Notes under the pieces: model-generated
Database searches by the model: none
Seen by the model: only the letters and a program-made list of their open reading frames with translations
What the model was told of the DNA's origin: nothing
Translations under genes and position numbers: made by a program
In this document: positions 16,684 through 25,577 of the stretch, piece after piece
How the letters are laid out: each line of letters begins with the position of its first letter
Numbering within the stretch: position 1 is the stretch's first letter
Source: Glycomyces amatae
Lineage (GTDB): Bacteria > Actinomycetota > Actinomycetes > Mycobacteriales > Micromonosporaceae
Length of the DNA stretch: 64,000 nt
Direction of reading: 5' to 3'
Assembly (NCBI RefSeq): GCF_020991375.1
Contig: NZ_JAJLQZ010000005.1
Coordinates: 248,001-312,000, forward strand

Positions 16684-16710
16684 GGCCCGCGGAACACCGT
16701 TCCGCGGGCC
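16684..16710. terminator. Hairpin between convergent reductases
   Basis: GGCCCGCGGAAC (16684-16695) pairs perfectly with GTTCCGCGGGCC (16699-16710) across a 3-nt loop, between the stops of two convergent genes. Confidence 0.65.
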
Positions 16711-16717
16711 CTGCGGC

Positions 16718-17536
16718 CTAACGGAAGGCGTCCGCGTGCTCGCGGGCCCACTCGGCGAACGTCCGCGCCGGGCGGCCGGTGACCCGCTCGACGGCGCCGG
16801 AGGCCCGGGTCGTCCACGCGGGCGGGTGCGCCCGCCAGCCCAGGACGTACGCGATCGCCGGGTCGTCCATGCCCATGGCCCGCATCCGCTCCCTGCCCTG
16901 CGCCTCGGTCAGCGGCTCGTAGCGCACCTCCCGGCCGGTCGCCGCCGCGATGGCCGCGACCTGGTCGGGCACCGTGAGTGGCTCGGGCCCGGTGAGCTCG
17001 TACGCCTCGCCCGCGTGGGCGCCGGTGGTGAGCGCGGCCGCGGCGACCGCCGCGATGTCGGCCACGTCCACGGGCGCGTGCGCGACCTCCCCGAACGGCT
17101 CGCGGACGACGCCTTCGGCGCGGACGTCCTCGGCCCAGGTCAGCGCGTTCGACATGAACTCGCCGGGCCGGAGGTGCGTCCACTCCAGACCGCTCGCCTC
17201 CACGGCCTCCTCGACCGGGCCCCGGTACCCGTTCCACAGGGTCGTGACCCGGCGGACCCCGGCCTCGACGGCCGCGGCCGCGATGCCGGCGCTGCCGGGC
17301 ACGGTCAGGTTGGCGGGCCCGACCGCGGTGAGCAGGTGCAGGCCCGTGGCGCCCTCGAGCGCGGCCTCGACGCTCGCGCGGTCCGTGAGGTCCCCGGCGA
17401 CCGCCTCGACGCCCTCGGGGAACCGCGCCGCCGCGGGGTCGCGGGTGAGCGCCCGGACCGGGTGCCCGGCCGCGGCCAGTCGCGCGACCAGGTGGCGGCC
17501 GACGTTGCCGGTCGCGCCGGTGACCAGGATGGCCAT
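16718..17536 (-). CDS. NmrA-family NAD(P)-binding protein
   Basis: 272 residues. VTGATGNVGRHL is at about 5-16, with GLEWTHLRPGEFMSNALTW and YELTGPEPLTVPDQVA further on, the signature of NmrA/HSCARG-like proteins found next to HxlR regulators. The start at 17536 is preferred over the longer frame because GAGGAGG lies 6-7 nt upstream and the Rossmann strand begins at residue 3. It is a paralogue of the gene at 37570-38385. Redox sensing or a reductase role is possible; substrate unknown. Confidence 0.83.
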   Translation of the reverse strand: MAILVTGATGNVGRHLVARLAAAGHPVRALTRDPAAARFPEGVEAVAGDLTDRASVEAALEGATGLHLLTAVGPANLTVPGSAGIAAAAVEAGVRRVTTLWNGYRGPVEEAVEASGLEWTHLRPGEFMSNALTWAEDVRAEGVVREPFGEVAHAPVDVADIAAVAAAALTTGAHAGEAYELTGPEPLTVPDQVAAIAAATGREVRYEPLTEAQGRERMRAMGMDDPAIAYVLGWRAHPPAWTTRASGAVERVTGRPARTFAEWAREHADAFR

Positions 17537-17766
17537 ACTGTTCCTCCTCGAGACTTCCGGGGCCGGTAGGGCCCCTTGGAATGCCAAGGCTAGGAACGGG
17601 GAGGGCCCGCCGCATCGGACCTGCGGCGGGCACGGCGGTACACCGCAGGTCCTAAGACCGGCCCGCCCTCAGGGGGGTCCGGGCCGGGCGCCGCGGATCG
17701 CCGCAGGTGAGCGGCTCGCACGGCGGCCGCGGTTCCATTTCCCTCGCCCGTAGGGCATAATATTCG

Positions 17767-17783
17767 TCGATATCGATATATCG
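17767..17783. promoter_or_regulatory. Overlapping palindromes upstream of CBM2 gene
   Basis: TCGATATCGA (17767-17776) and CGATATATCG (17774-17783) overlap in a short AT-rich stretch about 60 bp before the CBM2-Cip1 start. They are a likely promoter/operator region in otherwise GC-rich DNA. The regulator is unknown. Confidence 0.4.
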
Positions 17784-17839
17784 GTTTTTGTCCGCCGTCT
17801 GGTTGGGGTGGGGCGGACCCAGCCAGAGGAGGTCATGGC

Positions 17840-19042
17840 ATGCGAGCCATGCGAAGCAGACCGCGCAGGTTGGCGGCCGTCGCCGCCGTGTCCGGCGCGG
17901 TCGTCGCCGGAACGATCGCGGTGGTCGCGGCGAGCCCGGCACAGGCCGCGGCGTGCGAGTCGATCGAGTACGACGTCGTCAGCTCCTGGGGCGGGGGCCA
18001 CCAGGCCGCCGTCTCGCTCACCGCCGGAAGCGAGGACGTGAACGGCTGGACCGTCGCGTTCGACCTGCCGTCCGGCGCCTCGGTCCAGAGCGCCTGGAAC
18101 GTCGACTGGAGCCAGTCCGGCGCCGCCTTCACCGGCGGCGACGTCGGCTGGAACGCCGCCGTCGCCTCCGGCCAGACCCGGGAGCTGTTCGGCCTCATCG
18201 TCTCCGGCGCCGCCGCCGAGCCGGAGTCGTTCACGCTCAACGGGGTCGCGTGCGGCGACGTCGCCGAGCCGACCGACACGCCGAGCGAGGACCCCACCGA
18301 CGAGCCGACGGACGACCCGACGGACGAGCCCACCGAGGACCCGACCGACGACCCCACCACCGACCCGGGCGAGTGCCCGGCCGGGGCCGTGTGCGACGGC
18401 TTCGAGGACCAGACCGGCACCACCCCCGGCGGCGACTGGAGCGTCGGCGCCCCGGACTGCACCGGCACCGGCACCGCCGCAGTGGACCGTTCGGTCTCCA
18501 ACAGCGGCGAGGCCTCGATCCGCGTCGACGGCGGCGCGACCTACTGCAACCACGTGTTCGTCGGGCGCGACCTGCCCGCCGACGCCGAGTGGTTCCGCGT
18601 CTACATGCGGCACGACACCGCGCAGCCGGCCAACCACACCACCATGATCGCCATGCAGGACCGCAACGACGCGAACACCGACCTGCGCCTGGGCGGCCAG
18701 AACGGCGCGCTCCAGTGGAACCGCGAGTCCGACGACGCGACCCTCCCGGAGCAGAGCCCCGCGGGCGTGGCGCTGAGCCGGCCGCTGCCGGTCGACGCCT
18801 GGACCTGCGTCGAGTTCCAGGTCTCGGGCGGCCAGTTGAGCACCTGGGTCGACGGCGACCTCGTCGAGGGCCTGGTCGTGGACGGGGTCCCCACCCACGA
18901 CATCGACTCGCAGTGGCTCTCCAAGTCCGGCTGGAACCCGGACCTGGCCGACCTGCGGCTCGGCTGGGAGAGCTACGGCAACGACGCCGACACCCTCTGG
19001 TACGACGACGTGGCCTTCGGTCCTGAAAGGATCGGCTGCTGA
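17840..19042 (+). CDS. Secreted CBM2 protein with C-terminal Cip1-like domain
   Basis: 400 residues. Signal peptide about 1-36 (ending SPAQAA), then a CBM2 cellulose-binding module (about 37-130, paired Cys near each end, NGWTVAFDLPSG and SAWNVDWSQSG). A Thr/Asp/Glu/Pro linker of PTDEPTDDPTD type follows (about 138-175). The C-terminal ~220 residues have a concanavalin-like Cip1 pattern: WFRVYMRHD, DLRLGGQNGALQWNRESDD, TWVDGDLVEGL and LWYDDVAFG. Fungal Cip1 is induced with cellulases, and its activity (possibly lyase) is not settled. GAGGAGG precedes the ATG. Catalytic function is not assigned. Confidence 0.75.
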   Translation: MRAMRSRPRRLAAVAAVSGAVVAGTIAVVAASPAQAAACESIEYDVVSSWGGGHQAAVSLTAGSEDVNGWTVAFDLPSGASVQSAWNVDWSQSGAAFTGGDVGWNAAVASGQTRELFGLIVSGAAAEPESFTLNGVACGDVAEPTDTPSEDPTDEPTDDPTDEPTEDPTDDPTTDPGECPAGAVCDGFEDQTGTTPGGDWSVGAPDCTGTGTAAVDRSVSNSGEASIRVDGGATYCNHVFVGRDLPADAEWFRVYMRHDTAQPANHTTMIAMQDRNDANTDLRLGGQNGALQWNRESDDATLPEQSPAGVALSRPLPVDAWTCVEFQVSGGQLSTWVDGDLVEGLVVDGVPTHDIDSQWLSKSGWNPDLADLRLGWESYGNDADTLWYDDVAFGPERIGC

Positions 19043-19046
19043 GACC

Positions 19047-19104
19047 GGGGCCGGTGCGCGGACGCCGCCCCTCACCGCCTCGGCGGCGTCCGCGCACCGG
19101 CCCC
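19047..19104 (+). terminator. Strong hairpin after CBM2 gene
   Basis: A 23-bp perfect stem (19047-19069 with 19082-19104) and a 12-nt loop begin 4 bp after the stop. The regulator gene on the other strand ends at 19160, so it may serve both. Confidence 0.7.
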
Positions 19105-19159
19105 GCCCCGCGAAGTCCGGGCCCCGGCCGCGCGGCGGCGTCGGCCCCGCCGCGGGCCC

Positions 19160-22100
19160 TCAGCCGGGGCCCGCGCCCGCGCGGCCCCGCTCGTACGCCG
19201 CCTTGAACGCGTCGGCGCCGATCATCCCCTCCACGCGCCGCCCGATGCGGTCCACGTCGAACCGCTCGCCGTCCGGCAGCGGGGCCCCGGCCCGTTCCCG
19301 CAGGGCCGCCGCCTCCCCGAGGGCCGCGGCGGCCCGCTCCGGCTCGCCCAGCAGCGACCGCGCCCCCGCGAGTCCTTCGAGGACGAACGCGACGCTCCGC
19401 CCGTCGGGCCCGCCGCGGAGCGCCCGCGCCCCCGCGACGCCGTCGATGACGGACGCGACGGCGCCGCCGCCCGGCTCCCCGCCCTCGAGCAGCGCCAGGG
19501 CCTCCTCGTGCAGGCGCAGCGCCTCCCGGCCGTCGCCGCGCATCTCGGCGATGAAGCCCCGCTCGCCCAGCAGCATGACCGCCATGTCCTGGAGCGCCGG
19601 CGGCTCCGCGTTCCACGCGAGCCACTCGGCGGCGATCCGCTCGGCCTCCTCCAGCCGCCCGGCCCGCCGCTCCAGGAGCATGAGGCCGGTCGCGGCGAAC
19701 ATCTCGCAGAACCGGACGGACTGCTCGACGGCCATCGCCAGGGCCTCCTCGTGCAGCCGCCTGGACGCCGCGAACTCGCCGCGCAGCATCCGGACCCGGC
19801 CCAGCCGCGAGAGCCGGTACGACTGCTCCATGCGCAGCCCCAGGCCCTCGGCGAGCGCGAGCCCCTCGTGGTTGAGCCGCAGCGCCAGCTCGTAGTCGCC
19901 GGTGCTCTCGGCATGCACCGCAAGGCATTCGAGGGCCTGGAGCTCGCCCCAGCCGTCGCCTGCGGCCGCGAAGGCGGCGCGGCTGCGGGCCGCGAGCCCG
20001 CGGGCGGCGTCGAGGTCGCCGCGGACGATCGCCGTCCACGCCAGCGCGCCGTCGACGGCCGCGAGGCCCCAGGGGTCGCCGGCCTCCGCGAAGTACGCCC
20101 CCGAGGAGCGCACGAGCGCGTCGAGCTCGCGCTCGCTCCCGACCCCGATCTGCGTCTGCGCCAAGAACAGCTCGGCGTAGGCGCGCTCGCGGTCGTCGGC
20201 CAGGTCCGCGAGGTGCCGCGGCGCGTCGGCGATCCCGCGGCCGAGCGCGGACGCGGTCATGAACGCGAAGCAGGACCGCCAGAACCGCGCGGCCGCCGCG
20301 CGGCCCGGTGCCGCGGGCCCTTCGACGGCGAGCGCCGCCTCCAGCGCCCGCCCGCCCTCGAGGAGGCTGCTGCGCAGGAACCAGAACCAGGTGAGCCCCA
20401 CGGCGATGCGCAGCGCGCGGTCGGCGTCGCCGCGCCGCGCCGCCGCCTCGAGCGCGGCGTGGAGGTTCCCCGAGTCCGCCTCGAGCCGCCGCATCCACGC
20501 GAGCTGGCCGGGCCCGCGCAGGCGGTCGGCGGACTGCTCGGCGAGTGCGGTGAAGTGGCGGCCGTGCCGCTCGGCGACCTCCTCGTGCAGGCCCTCCTCG
20601 CGCAGCCGCTCGCGGCAGTAGGCCGCGACCGAGTCCAGGAGCCGGAACCGCCGGTCCGCGTCTCCGGCGACGTGCACCAGGGACCGGTCCACCAGCTGCA
20701 CGAGCGCGTCGACCGCGGCGGCCTCGGTCAGCTCCCCGGCGACGAGGTCCTGGACCGTGTCGAGCGCGGCGCCGCCCGCGCACACCGACAGGCGGCCGAG
20801 CACGAGCCGCTCGGCGGGCCCGAGCAGCCGCCAGCTCCAGTCGATGACGGCCCGCAGCGTCCGCTGCCGCTCGGGCCCGCCCCGGGTCTCGGCGCTGAGC
20901 AGGCGGTCGGCGAGCTGGTCGGCGAGGGCCGCGACCCCGAGCGCGGGCACGCGCGTGGCGGCCAGCTCCAGCGCCAGCGGCAGGCCGTCGAGGCGCTCGC
21001 AGATCGCGTCCACCGCCGCCCGGTTCTCGTCCGTCACCGCGAAACCGGGCTGCGCGGCGCTCGCGCGGGCGGTGAAGAGCCGCACGGCGCCGCCCTGGTC
21101 GAGCGGCTCCACCGGCAGCACCTGCTCGCCGGGGACGCGCAGCGCCTCCCGGCTGGTGGCCAGGACGCGGACCTCGGGCGCCGCCGCCGTGACCTCGGCG
21201 CACAGCTCGGCGGCGGCCGCGACCAGGTGCTCGCAGTTGTCGACCACCAGGAGGGCCCGCCGCCCGGCGAGGGCCGAGCGCAGCAGCGCGAACGGATCGG
21301 CGGCGGGCTGCGCCGCCCGGGGGCCGGCCCCGTTGAGCCCCATGGCGTCCGCGACGGCCGCGGCGAGCAGCGGCGCGTCCGTCCCCGGTTCGAACCCGGC
21401 GAGTTCGACCAGCCACGCCCCGCCCTGGAAGCGGGCCGCCGCGCCGAGGGCGAGCCGGGTCTTGCCGACCCCGCCGGGGCCGGTCAGCGTCACCAGCCGC
21501 GACGACTCCAGCAGCGACACCAGGTGCGACAGGTGCTCGTCGCGGCCGATCAGCGGTGTCAGCGGGACGGGCAGGTTCCCGCGCGGGGGAGCGGTCGGCG
21601 CGGCGAGCGCGGGGTCGTGCCCGAGCATCGCCCGGTGCAGGTCCCGGAGCTCGAGTCCGGGGTCGAGCCCCAGCTCCGAGGCGAGCCGCTCGCGCAGGTC
21701 CCGGAAGGACGCGAGCGCTTCACTGTGGCGCCCGGCCTGGTAGAGCGCCCGCATGTGGACCGACCGGAGGCGCTCGCGCAGCGGGTGCCGCTCGACCAGC
21801 GCGGCCGCCTCGCCGAGCGCGGCCTCGTGCAGGCCCAGTTCGAGCCGGGCGTCGAGGAGCCGCTCGAGGGCCGCGAGCCGCCGCTCCTCCAGCCGGGCCG
21901 CCTCGGCGGCGAGCGCGTCGTACTCGGCCAGCGCGGGCCCGCGCCACAGCCCCAGCGCCTCCTCCAGCAGGGCGGCCCGCTCGGCCGCCCCGGCCCCGGC
22001 GGACCGCTCCACCAGCAGCTCGAACCGTCCCGCGTCCACCTGCTCGGCCTCGACGGCCAACCGGTAGCGGTCCTCCAGGCGCTCGACCCGGACGCCGATC

Positions 22101-22327
22101 CCGGCGAGCGCGCGCCGCAGCTGGGACACCTTGGTCTGGAGCGCGGCGCGCGGATCGGCGGGCGGCCGGTCGCCCCACACGTCCGCGATCAGGCGCTCCA
22201 CCCCGACGGGGCGTCCGGGGTCGACCAGGAGCCGGGCCAGCAGCGCCCGGACCTTCCGCTCCGGCACCGGCACCGGCTCGCCCGCGTCCGTCCGCACCGC
22301 CAGCGGCCCGAGTATCCCGAAGAGCAC
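19160..22327 (-). CDS. AfsR/SARP-like regulator: BTAD, NB-ARC ATPase and TPR-like region
   Basis: 1055 residues. The N-terminal OmpR-like DNA-binding and BTAD domains span about 1-240 (VERLIADVWGDRPP, ALQTKVSQLRRAL). A STAND/NB-ARC ATPase follows, with Walker A TGPGGVGKT at 282-290 and Walker B ALLVVDNCEHL about 80 residues later. The C-terminal half is helical TPR-like repeats. Such proteins activate nearby or distant genes, often secondary metabolism or exporters, in response to an unknown signal. It is divergent from an MFS exporter gene with 94 bp between the starts, so control of that exporter is the simplest guess. Confidence 0.85.
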   Translation of the reverse strand: MLFGILGPLAVRTDAGEPVPVPERKVRALLARLLVDPGRPVGVERLIADVWGDRPPADPRAALQTKVSQLRRALAGIGVRVERLEDRYRLAVEAEQVDAGRFELLVERSAGAGAAERAALLEEALGLWRGPALAEYDALAAEAARLEERRLAALERLLDARLELGLHEAALGEAAALVERHPLRERLRSVHMRALYQAGRHSEALASFRDLRERLASELGLDPGLELRDLHRAMLGHDPALAAPTAPPRGNLPVPLTPLIGRDEHLSHLVSLLESSRLVTLTGPGGVGKTRLALGAAARFQGGAWLVELAGFEPGTDAPLLAAAVADAMGLNGAGPRAAQPAADPFALLRSALAGRRALLVVDNCEHLVAAAAELCAEVTAAAPEVRVLATSREALRVPGEQVLPVEPLDQGGAVRLFTARASAAQPGFAVTDENRAAVDAICERLDGLPLALELAATRVPALGVAALADQLADRLLSAETRGGPERQRTLRAVIDWSWRLLGPAERLVLGRLSVCAGGAALDTVQDLVAGELTEAAAVDALVQLVDRSLVHVAGDADRRFRLLDSVAAYCRERLREEGLHEEVAERHGRHFTALAEQSADRLRGPGQLAWMRRLEADSGNLHAALEAAARRGDADRALRIAVGLTWFWFLRSSLLEGGRALEAALAVEGPAAPGRAAAARFWRSCFAFMTASALGRGIADAPRHLADLADDRERAYAELFLAQTQIGVGSERELDALVRSSGAYFAEAGDPWGLAAVDGALAWTAIVRGDLDAARGLAARSRAAFAAAGDGWGELQALECLAVHAESTGDYELALRLNHEGLALAEGLGLRMEQSYRLSRLGRVRMLRGEFAASRRLHEEALAMAVEQSVRFCEMFAATGLMLLERRAGRLEEAERIAAEWLAWNAEPPALQDMAVMLLGERGFIAEMRGDGREALRLHEEALALLEGGEPGGGAVASVIDGVAGARALRGGPDGRSVAFVLEGLAGARSLLGEPERAAAALGEAAALRERAGAPLPDGERFDVDRIGRRVEGMIGADAFKAAYERGRAGAGPG

Positions 22328-22421
22328 CGCACCACCCTAACGAAGCGCGCCGGAAGGAAACCGTGAGCGGACCGAAAGCGGCGTCCGGATCCTGGACCGG
22401 GACACCCGTTTGGAGAAGGAC

Positions 22422-23951
22422 ATGACCACCACTGACGAGAACGCCGCCCCGGCCAGGGCCGGAGCGAAGGAGTGGGCGGGCCTGGCGGTGCTGGCGCTGC
22501 CGGTCCTGCTGCTCGCCATCGACCTGAACGTCCTGCACCTGGCCGCCCCCGCCCTCGGCGCCGACCTCGGCACGAGCAGCACGCAGCTCCTGTGGATCCT
22601 GGACGTCTACGGGTTCATGGTCGCCGGGTTCCTGGTGACCATGGGGAACCTCGGCGACCGGATCGGGCGCCGCCGCCTGCTCCTGATCGGCGCCGCCGCG
22701 TTCGGCGCCGCCTCGGTCGTCGCGGCCTACGCCCCGTCCGCCGAGGCGCTCATCGCGGCCCGCGCGCTCCTCGGGATCGCCGGGGCGACGCTCATGCCGT
22801 CCACGCTCGGCCTGATCGGCAACATGTTCCACGACCCGAAGCAGCGGTCGACCGCGATCGGCGTGTGGATCATGGCGTTCATCGGCGGCAGCGCCGTCGG
22901 GCCCATCGCGGGCGGCCTCCTCCTGGAGCAGTTCTGGTGGGGCGCGGCGTTCCTCATGAACGTGCCCGTGATGGTCCTGCTCCTCGCGGCCGGGCCGCTG
23001 CTGCTCACGGAGTTCCGCGACGAGTCCGCGGGCCGCATCGACCTGCCGAGCGCGCTCCTGGCGCTCGCCACGATGCTGCCGGTCGTGTACGCGGCAAAGG
23101 AGTTCGCCAAGGACGGCTTCGAGCCCGCCACCGTCGCCGTGCTCGCGGTGGGCCTGCTGTCCGGCGCGCTCTTCCTGCGCCGGCAGCGGCGCCTGGACGA
23201 CCCCCTGGTCGACCTGCGGCTGTTCCGCAGCCGCGGGTTCGGGGCCGCACTGGCGGTGCTGCTGCTGGTCACCTCGGCACTGGGCGGGATGCTCATGCTG
23301 TTCGTGCAGTTCCTCCAGATGGTCGAGGGGCTCTCGGCGCTGGAGAGCGGCCTGTGGATGCTCCCGGGCGTGGCCGCGAGCATCCTCGCCTCGGCGCTCG
23401 CGCCGGTCCTGGCGCAGCGCGTGCGGCCCGCGGTGGTCATCGGCGCCGGCCTCGCGCTGGCGCTCGCGGGCGCGGCGCTGTTCATGCGGGTGGAGGCCGA
23501 CGGCGGCCTGGCCCCGCTGATCGCGGGGACGGTGCTGATGTTCCTCGGCATGACGCCGGTCGCAGTCCTGGGCACGGACCTGGTCGTCGGCGCGGCGCCG
23601 AAGGAGCGGGCCTCCTCGGCGGGCTCGCTCTCGGAGACCGCCTCAGAACTCGGGTCGGCGTTGAGCATCGCCCTGATCGGCTCGGTCATCACCGCCGTCT
23701 ACACCGGACGGATGGCCGCGGCCTCGCTCGGCGGCGGCGTGCCCGAGGCGGCCCGCGACAACCTCGCGGCGGCCCTGGCGAGCGCCGAGCACCTGCCGGA
23801 GGAGGAGGCGGCCGGACTCCTGGAGGCGGGACGGGAGGCGTTCACCCAGGCGCTCAACGTCGGCGCCCTGGCGTCCGCCGCGATCCTGCTGGCGGCCTTC
23901 GCGATCACCGCGGTCGCGCTGCGGCGGGTCCCGCCGCTCGGCCGCGAATGA
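22422..23951 (+). CDS. DHA2-family (14-TM) MFS drug exporter
   Basis: 509 residues with about 14 hydrophobic segments. The MFS loop GNLGDRIGRRRLL follows TM2, and motif C is near RALLGIAGATLMPSTLGLIG. The order matches QacA/SmvA-type proton/drug antiporters. The ATG at 22422 is chosen over an upstream TTG because GGAGAAGGA is directly before it. It is divergent from the AfsR-like regulator. The product would export hydrophobic or cationic compounds across the cytoplasmic membrane; the actual substrate is not predictable. Confidence 0.88.
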   Translation: MTTTDENAAPARAGAKEWAGLAVLALPVLLLAIDLNVLHLAAPALGADLGTSSTQLLWILDVYGFMVAGFLVTMGNLGDRIGRRRLLLIGAAAFGAASVVAAYAPSAEALIAARALLGIAGATLMPSTLGLIGNMFHDPKQRSTAIGVWIMAFIGGSAVGPIAGGLLLEQFWWGAAFLMNVPVMVLLLAAGPLLLTEFRDESAGRIDLPSALLALATMLPVVYAAKEFAKDGFEPATVAVLAVGLLSGALFLRRQRRLDDPLVDLRLFRSRGFGAALAVLLLVTSALGGMLMLFVQFLQMVEGLSALESGLWMLPGVAASILASALAPVLAQRVRPAVVIGAGLALALAGAALFMRVEADGGLAPLIAGTVLMFLGMTPVAVLGTDLVVGAAPKERASSAGSLSETASELGSALSIALIGSVITAVYTGRMAAASLGGGVPEAARDNLAAALASAEHLPEEEAAGLLEAGREAFTQALNVGALASAAILLAAFAITAVALRRVPPLGRE

Positions 23952-23958
23952 GGTCGGC

Positions 23959-23992
23959 GGCCGAAACGGGCGACACCCTGCCCGCTTCGGCC
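23959..23992 (+). terminator. Hairpin after MFS exporter
   Basis: Arms 23959-23971 and 23980-23992 (GGCCGAA and CGGGC paired, one A-C mismatch) with an 8-nt loop start 8 bp past the stop codon. Confidence 0.5.
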
Positions 23993-24030
23993 CCGATCCC
24001 TGGGTTCCCGCCACCGCGCGGAATATGCGA

Positions 24031-24081
24031 GGGGCCTCCCGCCGGACCCGCTGCGCCGCAGCGGGTCCGGCGGGAGGCCCC
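24031..24081. terminator. 51-bp near-perfect palindrome between convergent genes
   Basis: 24031-24055 pairs base for base with 24057-24081 around a single C. This 25-bp stem lies 12 bp after the methyltransferase stop and 80 bp after the exporter stop, so it probably stops both transcripts. Because the loop is a single base, it could also extrude as a cruciform. Confidence 0.7.
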
Positions 24082-24092
24082 GTGGCCGGTCG

Positions 24093-24869
24093 TCAGCGCC
24101 GCATCAGCGCGAAGACGCCCCAGCCGAGATGTTCGCGCTGGTAGCGGACGTAGTTCGCGCGGCCCTGGTCGAGCACGGTCCGCATCTGGCCGACGAGCTC
24201 GTCGCCGGGGTTGGCGTCGAGCCAGCGGCGGATGTTGAGCCACTGGGCGGCGCTGTACCGGTCCCAGCCGTCCTGGTCGGCCAGGACCATCTCGACCACG
24301 TCGTAGCCGAGGTCGCCGAAGTGGTCCACCAGCCCCGGGAGCGAACGGAACTCGTCCCTGCCCTGGGCGTGGCAGCCCTTGACGGTGGCCTCGTCGGGCG
24401 GGTCGAGCCGCCAGTAGCACTCGCCGACGAGCATCAGACCGCCCGGTTTCAGGCTGCGCTGGAGCAGTTCGACGGTGCCCGCGGTGCCGCCGCCGATCCA
24501 GGTCGCGCCGATGCACGCGGCCAGGTCGACCGGTTCGTCCGCGACGTGCCCGGCGGCGTCGCCGTGGACGAACGCGACCCGCCCGGCCACGCCGAGCTCC
24601 TCGGCCCGGGCCTTCGCCTTGGCGGTGAACGCGGCGCTGATGTCCACACCGGTGCCGGTGACCTGGTGGTCGCGGGCCCAGGTGCACAGCATCTCGCCGG
24701 AGCCGCTGGCGAGGTCGAGCGCCGTGGTCCCGGGCTCGAGCCGCAGCGCGCGGCCGAGCTGGGCCAGCTTGCGGTCATCGATCGGGTTGTGGATGCGGTG
24801 GCCGCTCTCGGCGATGGTGAAGCTTCGTGGGAGATCCACTCGTGAGTTCCTTGCTGTCGTTGAGGTCAT
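24093..24869 (-). CDS. Class I SAM-dependent methyltransferase
   Basis: 258 residues. Motif I LDLASGSGEM is at 51-60, then TGTGVDISAAFTAKAKARA (motif II), VHGDAAGHV and SLKPGGLMLVGECYW. The C-terminal segment (WDRYSAAQWLNIRRWLDANP) recurs in actinomycete methyltransferases annotated near VOC proteins. Methyl acceptor unknown. The gene is divergent from the VOC-family gene, with about 215 bp between starts containing an AT-rich promoter. Confidence 0.82.
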   Translation of the reverse strand: MTSTTARNSRVDLPRSFTIAESGHRIHNPIDDRKLAQLGRALRLEPGTTALDLASGSGEMLCTWARDHQVTGTGVDISAAFTAKAKARAEELGVAGRVAFVHGDAAGHVADEPVDLAACIGATWIGGGTAGTVELLQRSLKPGGLMLVGECYWRLDPPDEATVKGCHAQGRDEFRSLPGLVDHFGDLGYDVVEMVLADQDGWDRYSAAQWLNIRRWLDANPGDELVGQMRTVLDQGRANYVRYQREHLGWGVFALMRR

Positions 24870-25018
24870 GACGGTGTCGGAAGGCGGCCGCCAAGCGGCC
24901 GCCGTGCCCGGACCTCCATGAAATGCACCTCCTCGTCGTCGATCGCCCTGCGGATCGCCCGAACGCTAGAACGAAGCGGCCCCCGTGTCCAGCGAATTCC
25001 CGTCGAACCGGGGAGTTG

Positions 25019-25048
25019 TTGGAACAAACAATTCCGTTCTGATATGGT
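25019..25048 (+). promoter_or_regulatory. Promoter candidate for VOC-family gene
   Basis: TTGGAA (25019-25024), an 18-bp spacer and TATGGT (25043-25048) form a sigma70-like promoter 37 bp before the ATG at 25086. An in-frame ATG at 25044 overlaps the -10 box, so 25086 is the better start. Confidence 0.5.
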
Positions 25049-25085
25049 CGAGCGGTACCCGACGCGACCCAGGAATCGAGTCGCC

Positions 25086-25577
25086 ATGAACGCCAAGCCC
25101 GATCCGATCCCCGACGGCTACGGCACGGTCACCCCGTGGATCTCCGGCAAGGACACCGCCCGCCTGCTCGACTTCCTCAAGGCGGCCTTCGGCGCCGAGG
25201 AGCTCGGCCGCGTCGAAGGCGCCGAACCCGGCTCGATCGGGCACGCCGAGGTCCGCATCGGCACCTCGATCGTGATGATGTTCGATACGCCGTTCAAAGT
25301 GGACACGCCTGCGATGATGCGCCTGTGGGTCGAGGACGTCGAAGCGGCCCTCCAGCGCGCGGTCGACGCCGGGGCCGCCGTCGTCACCCCCGCCACCGAC
25401 GTGCAGGCCTGGGGCGACCGGGTCGCCCGCGTGCGAGACCCGCTCGGGCACCTCTGGTGGCTTCAGGAGCGGGTCGAAGACGTCGACGCCGAGGCCATGG
25501 GCGAGCGCATGGCCGACCCGAGATACCAGAAGGCCATGGAGCAGACCCAGGTCATGGACGCCCCGGACCTGGTCTGA
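25086..25577 (+). CDS. VOC (glyoxalase/bleomycin-resistance) family protein
   Basis: 163 residues. It has the PhnB/glyoxalase-like pattern: TPWISGKDTARLLDFLKAAFGAEELGRVE, HAEVRIGTSIVMMFD, DVEAALQRAVDAGAAVV and VRDPLGHLWWLQERVEDV. His and Glu residues at the metal positions are present. Members range from isomerases to antibiotic-binding proteins, so function stays open. AGGAA precedes the ATG. The stop codon directly abuts the end of the convergent GH43 gene. Confidence 0.82.
   Translation: MNAKPDPIPDGYGTVTPWISGKDTARLLDFLKAAFGAEELGRVEGAEPGSIGHAEVRIGTSIVMMFDTPFKVDTPAMMRLWVEDVEAALQRAVDAGAAVVTPATDVQAWGDRVARVRDPLGHLWWLQERVEDVDAEAMGERMADPRYQKAMEQTQVMDAPDLV

Noticed and set aside
19508-22366. A 952-codon plus-strand frame opposite the AfsR-like gene
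   Set aside because: Antisense shadow with no motif; the minus-strand frame has Walker A and BTAD signatures.
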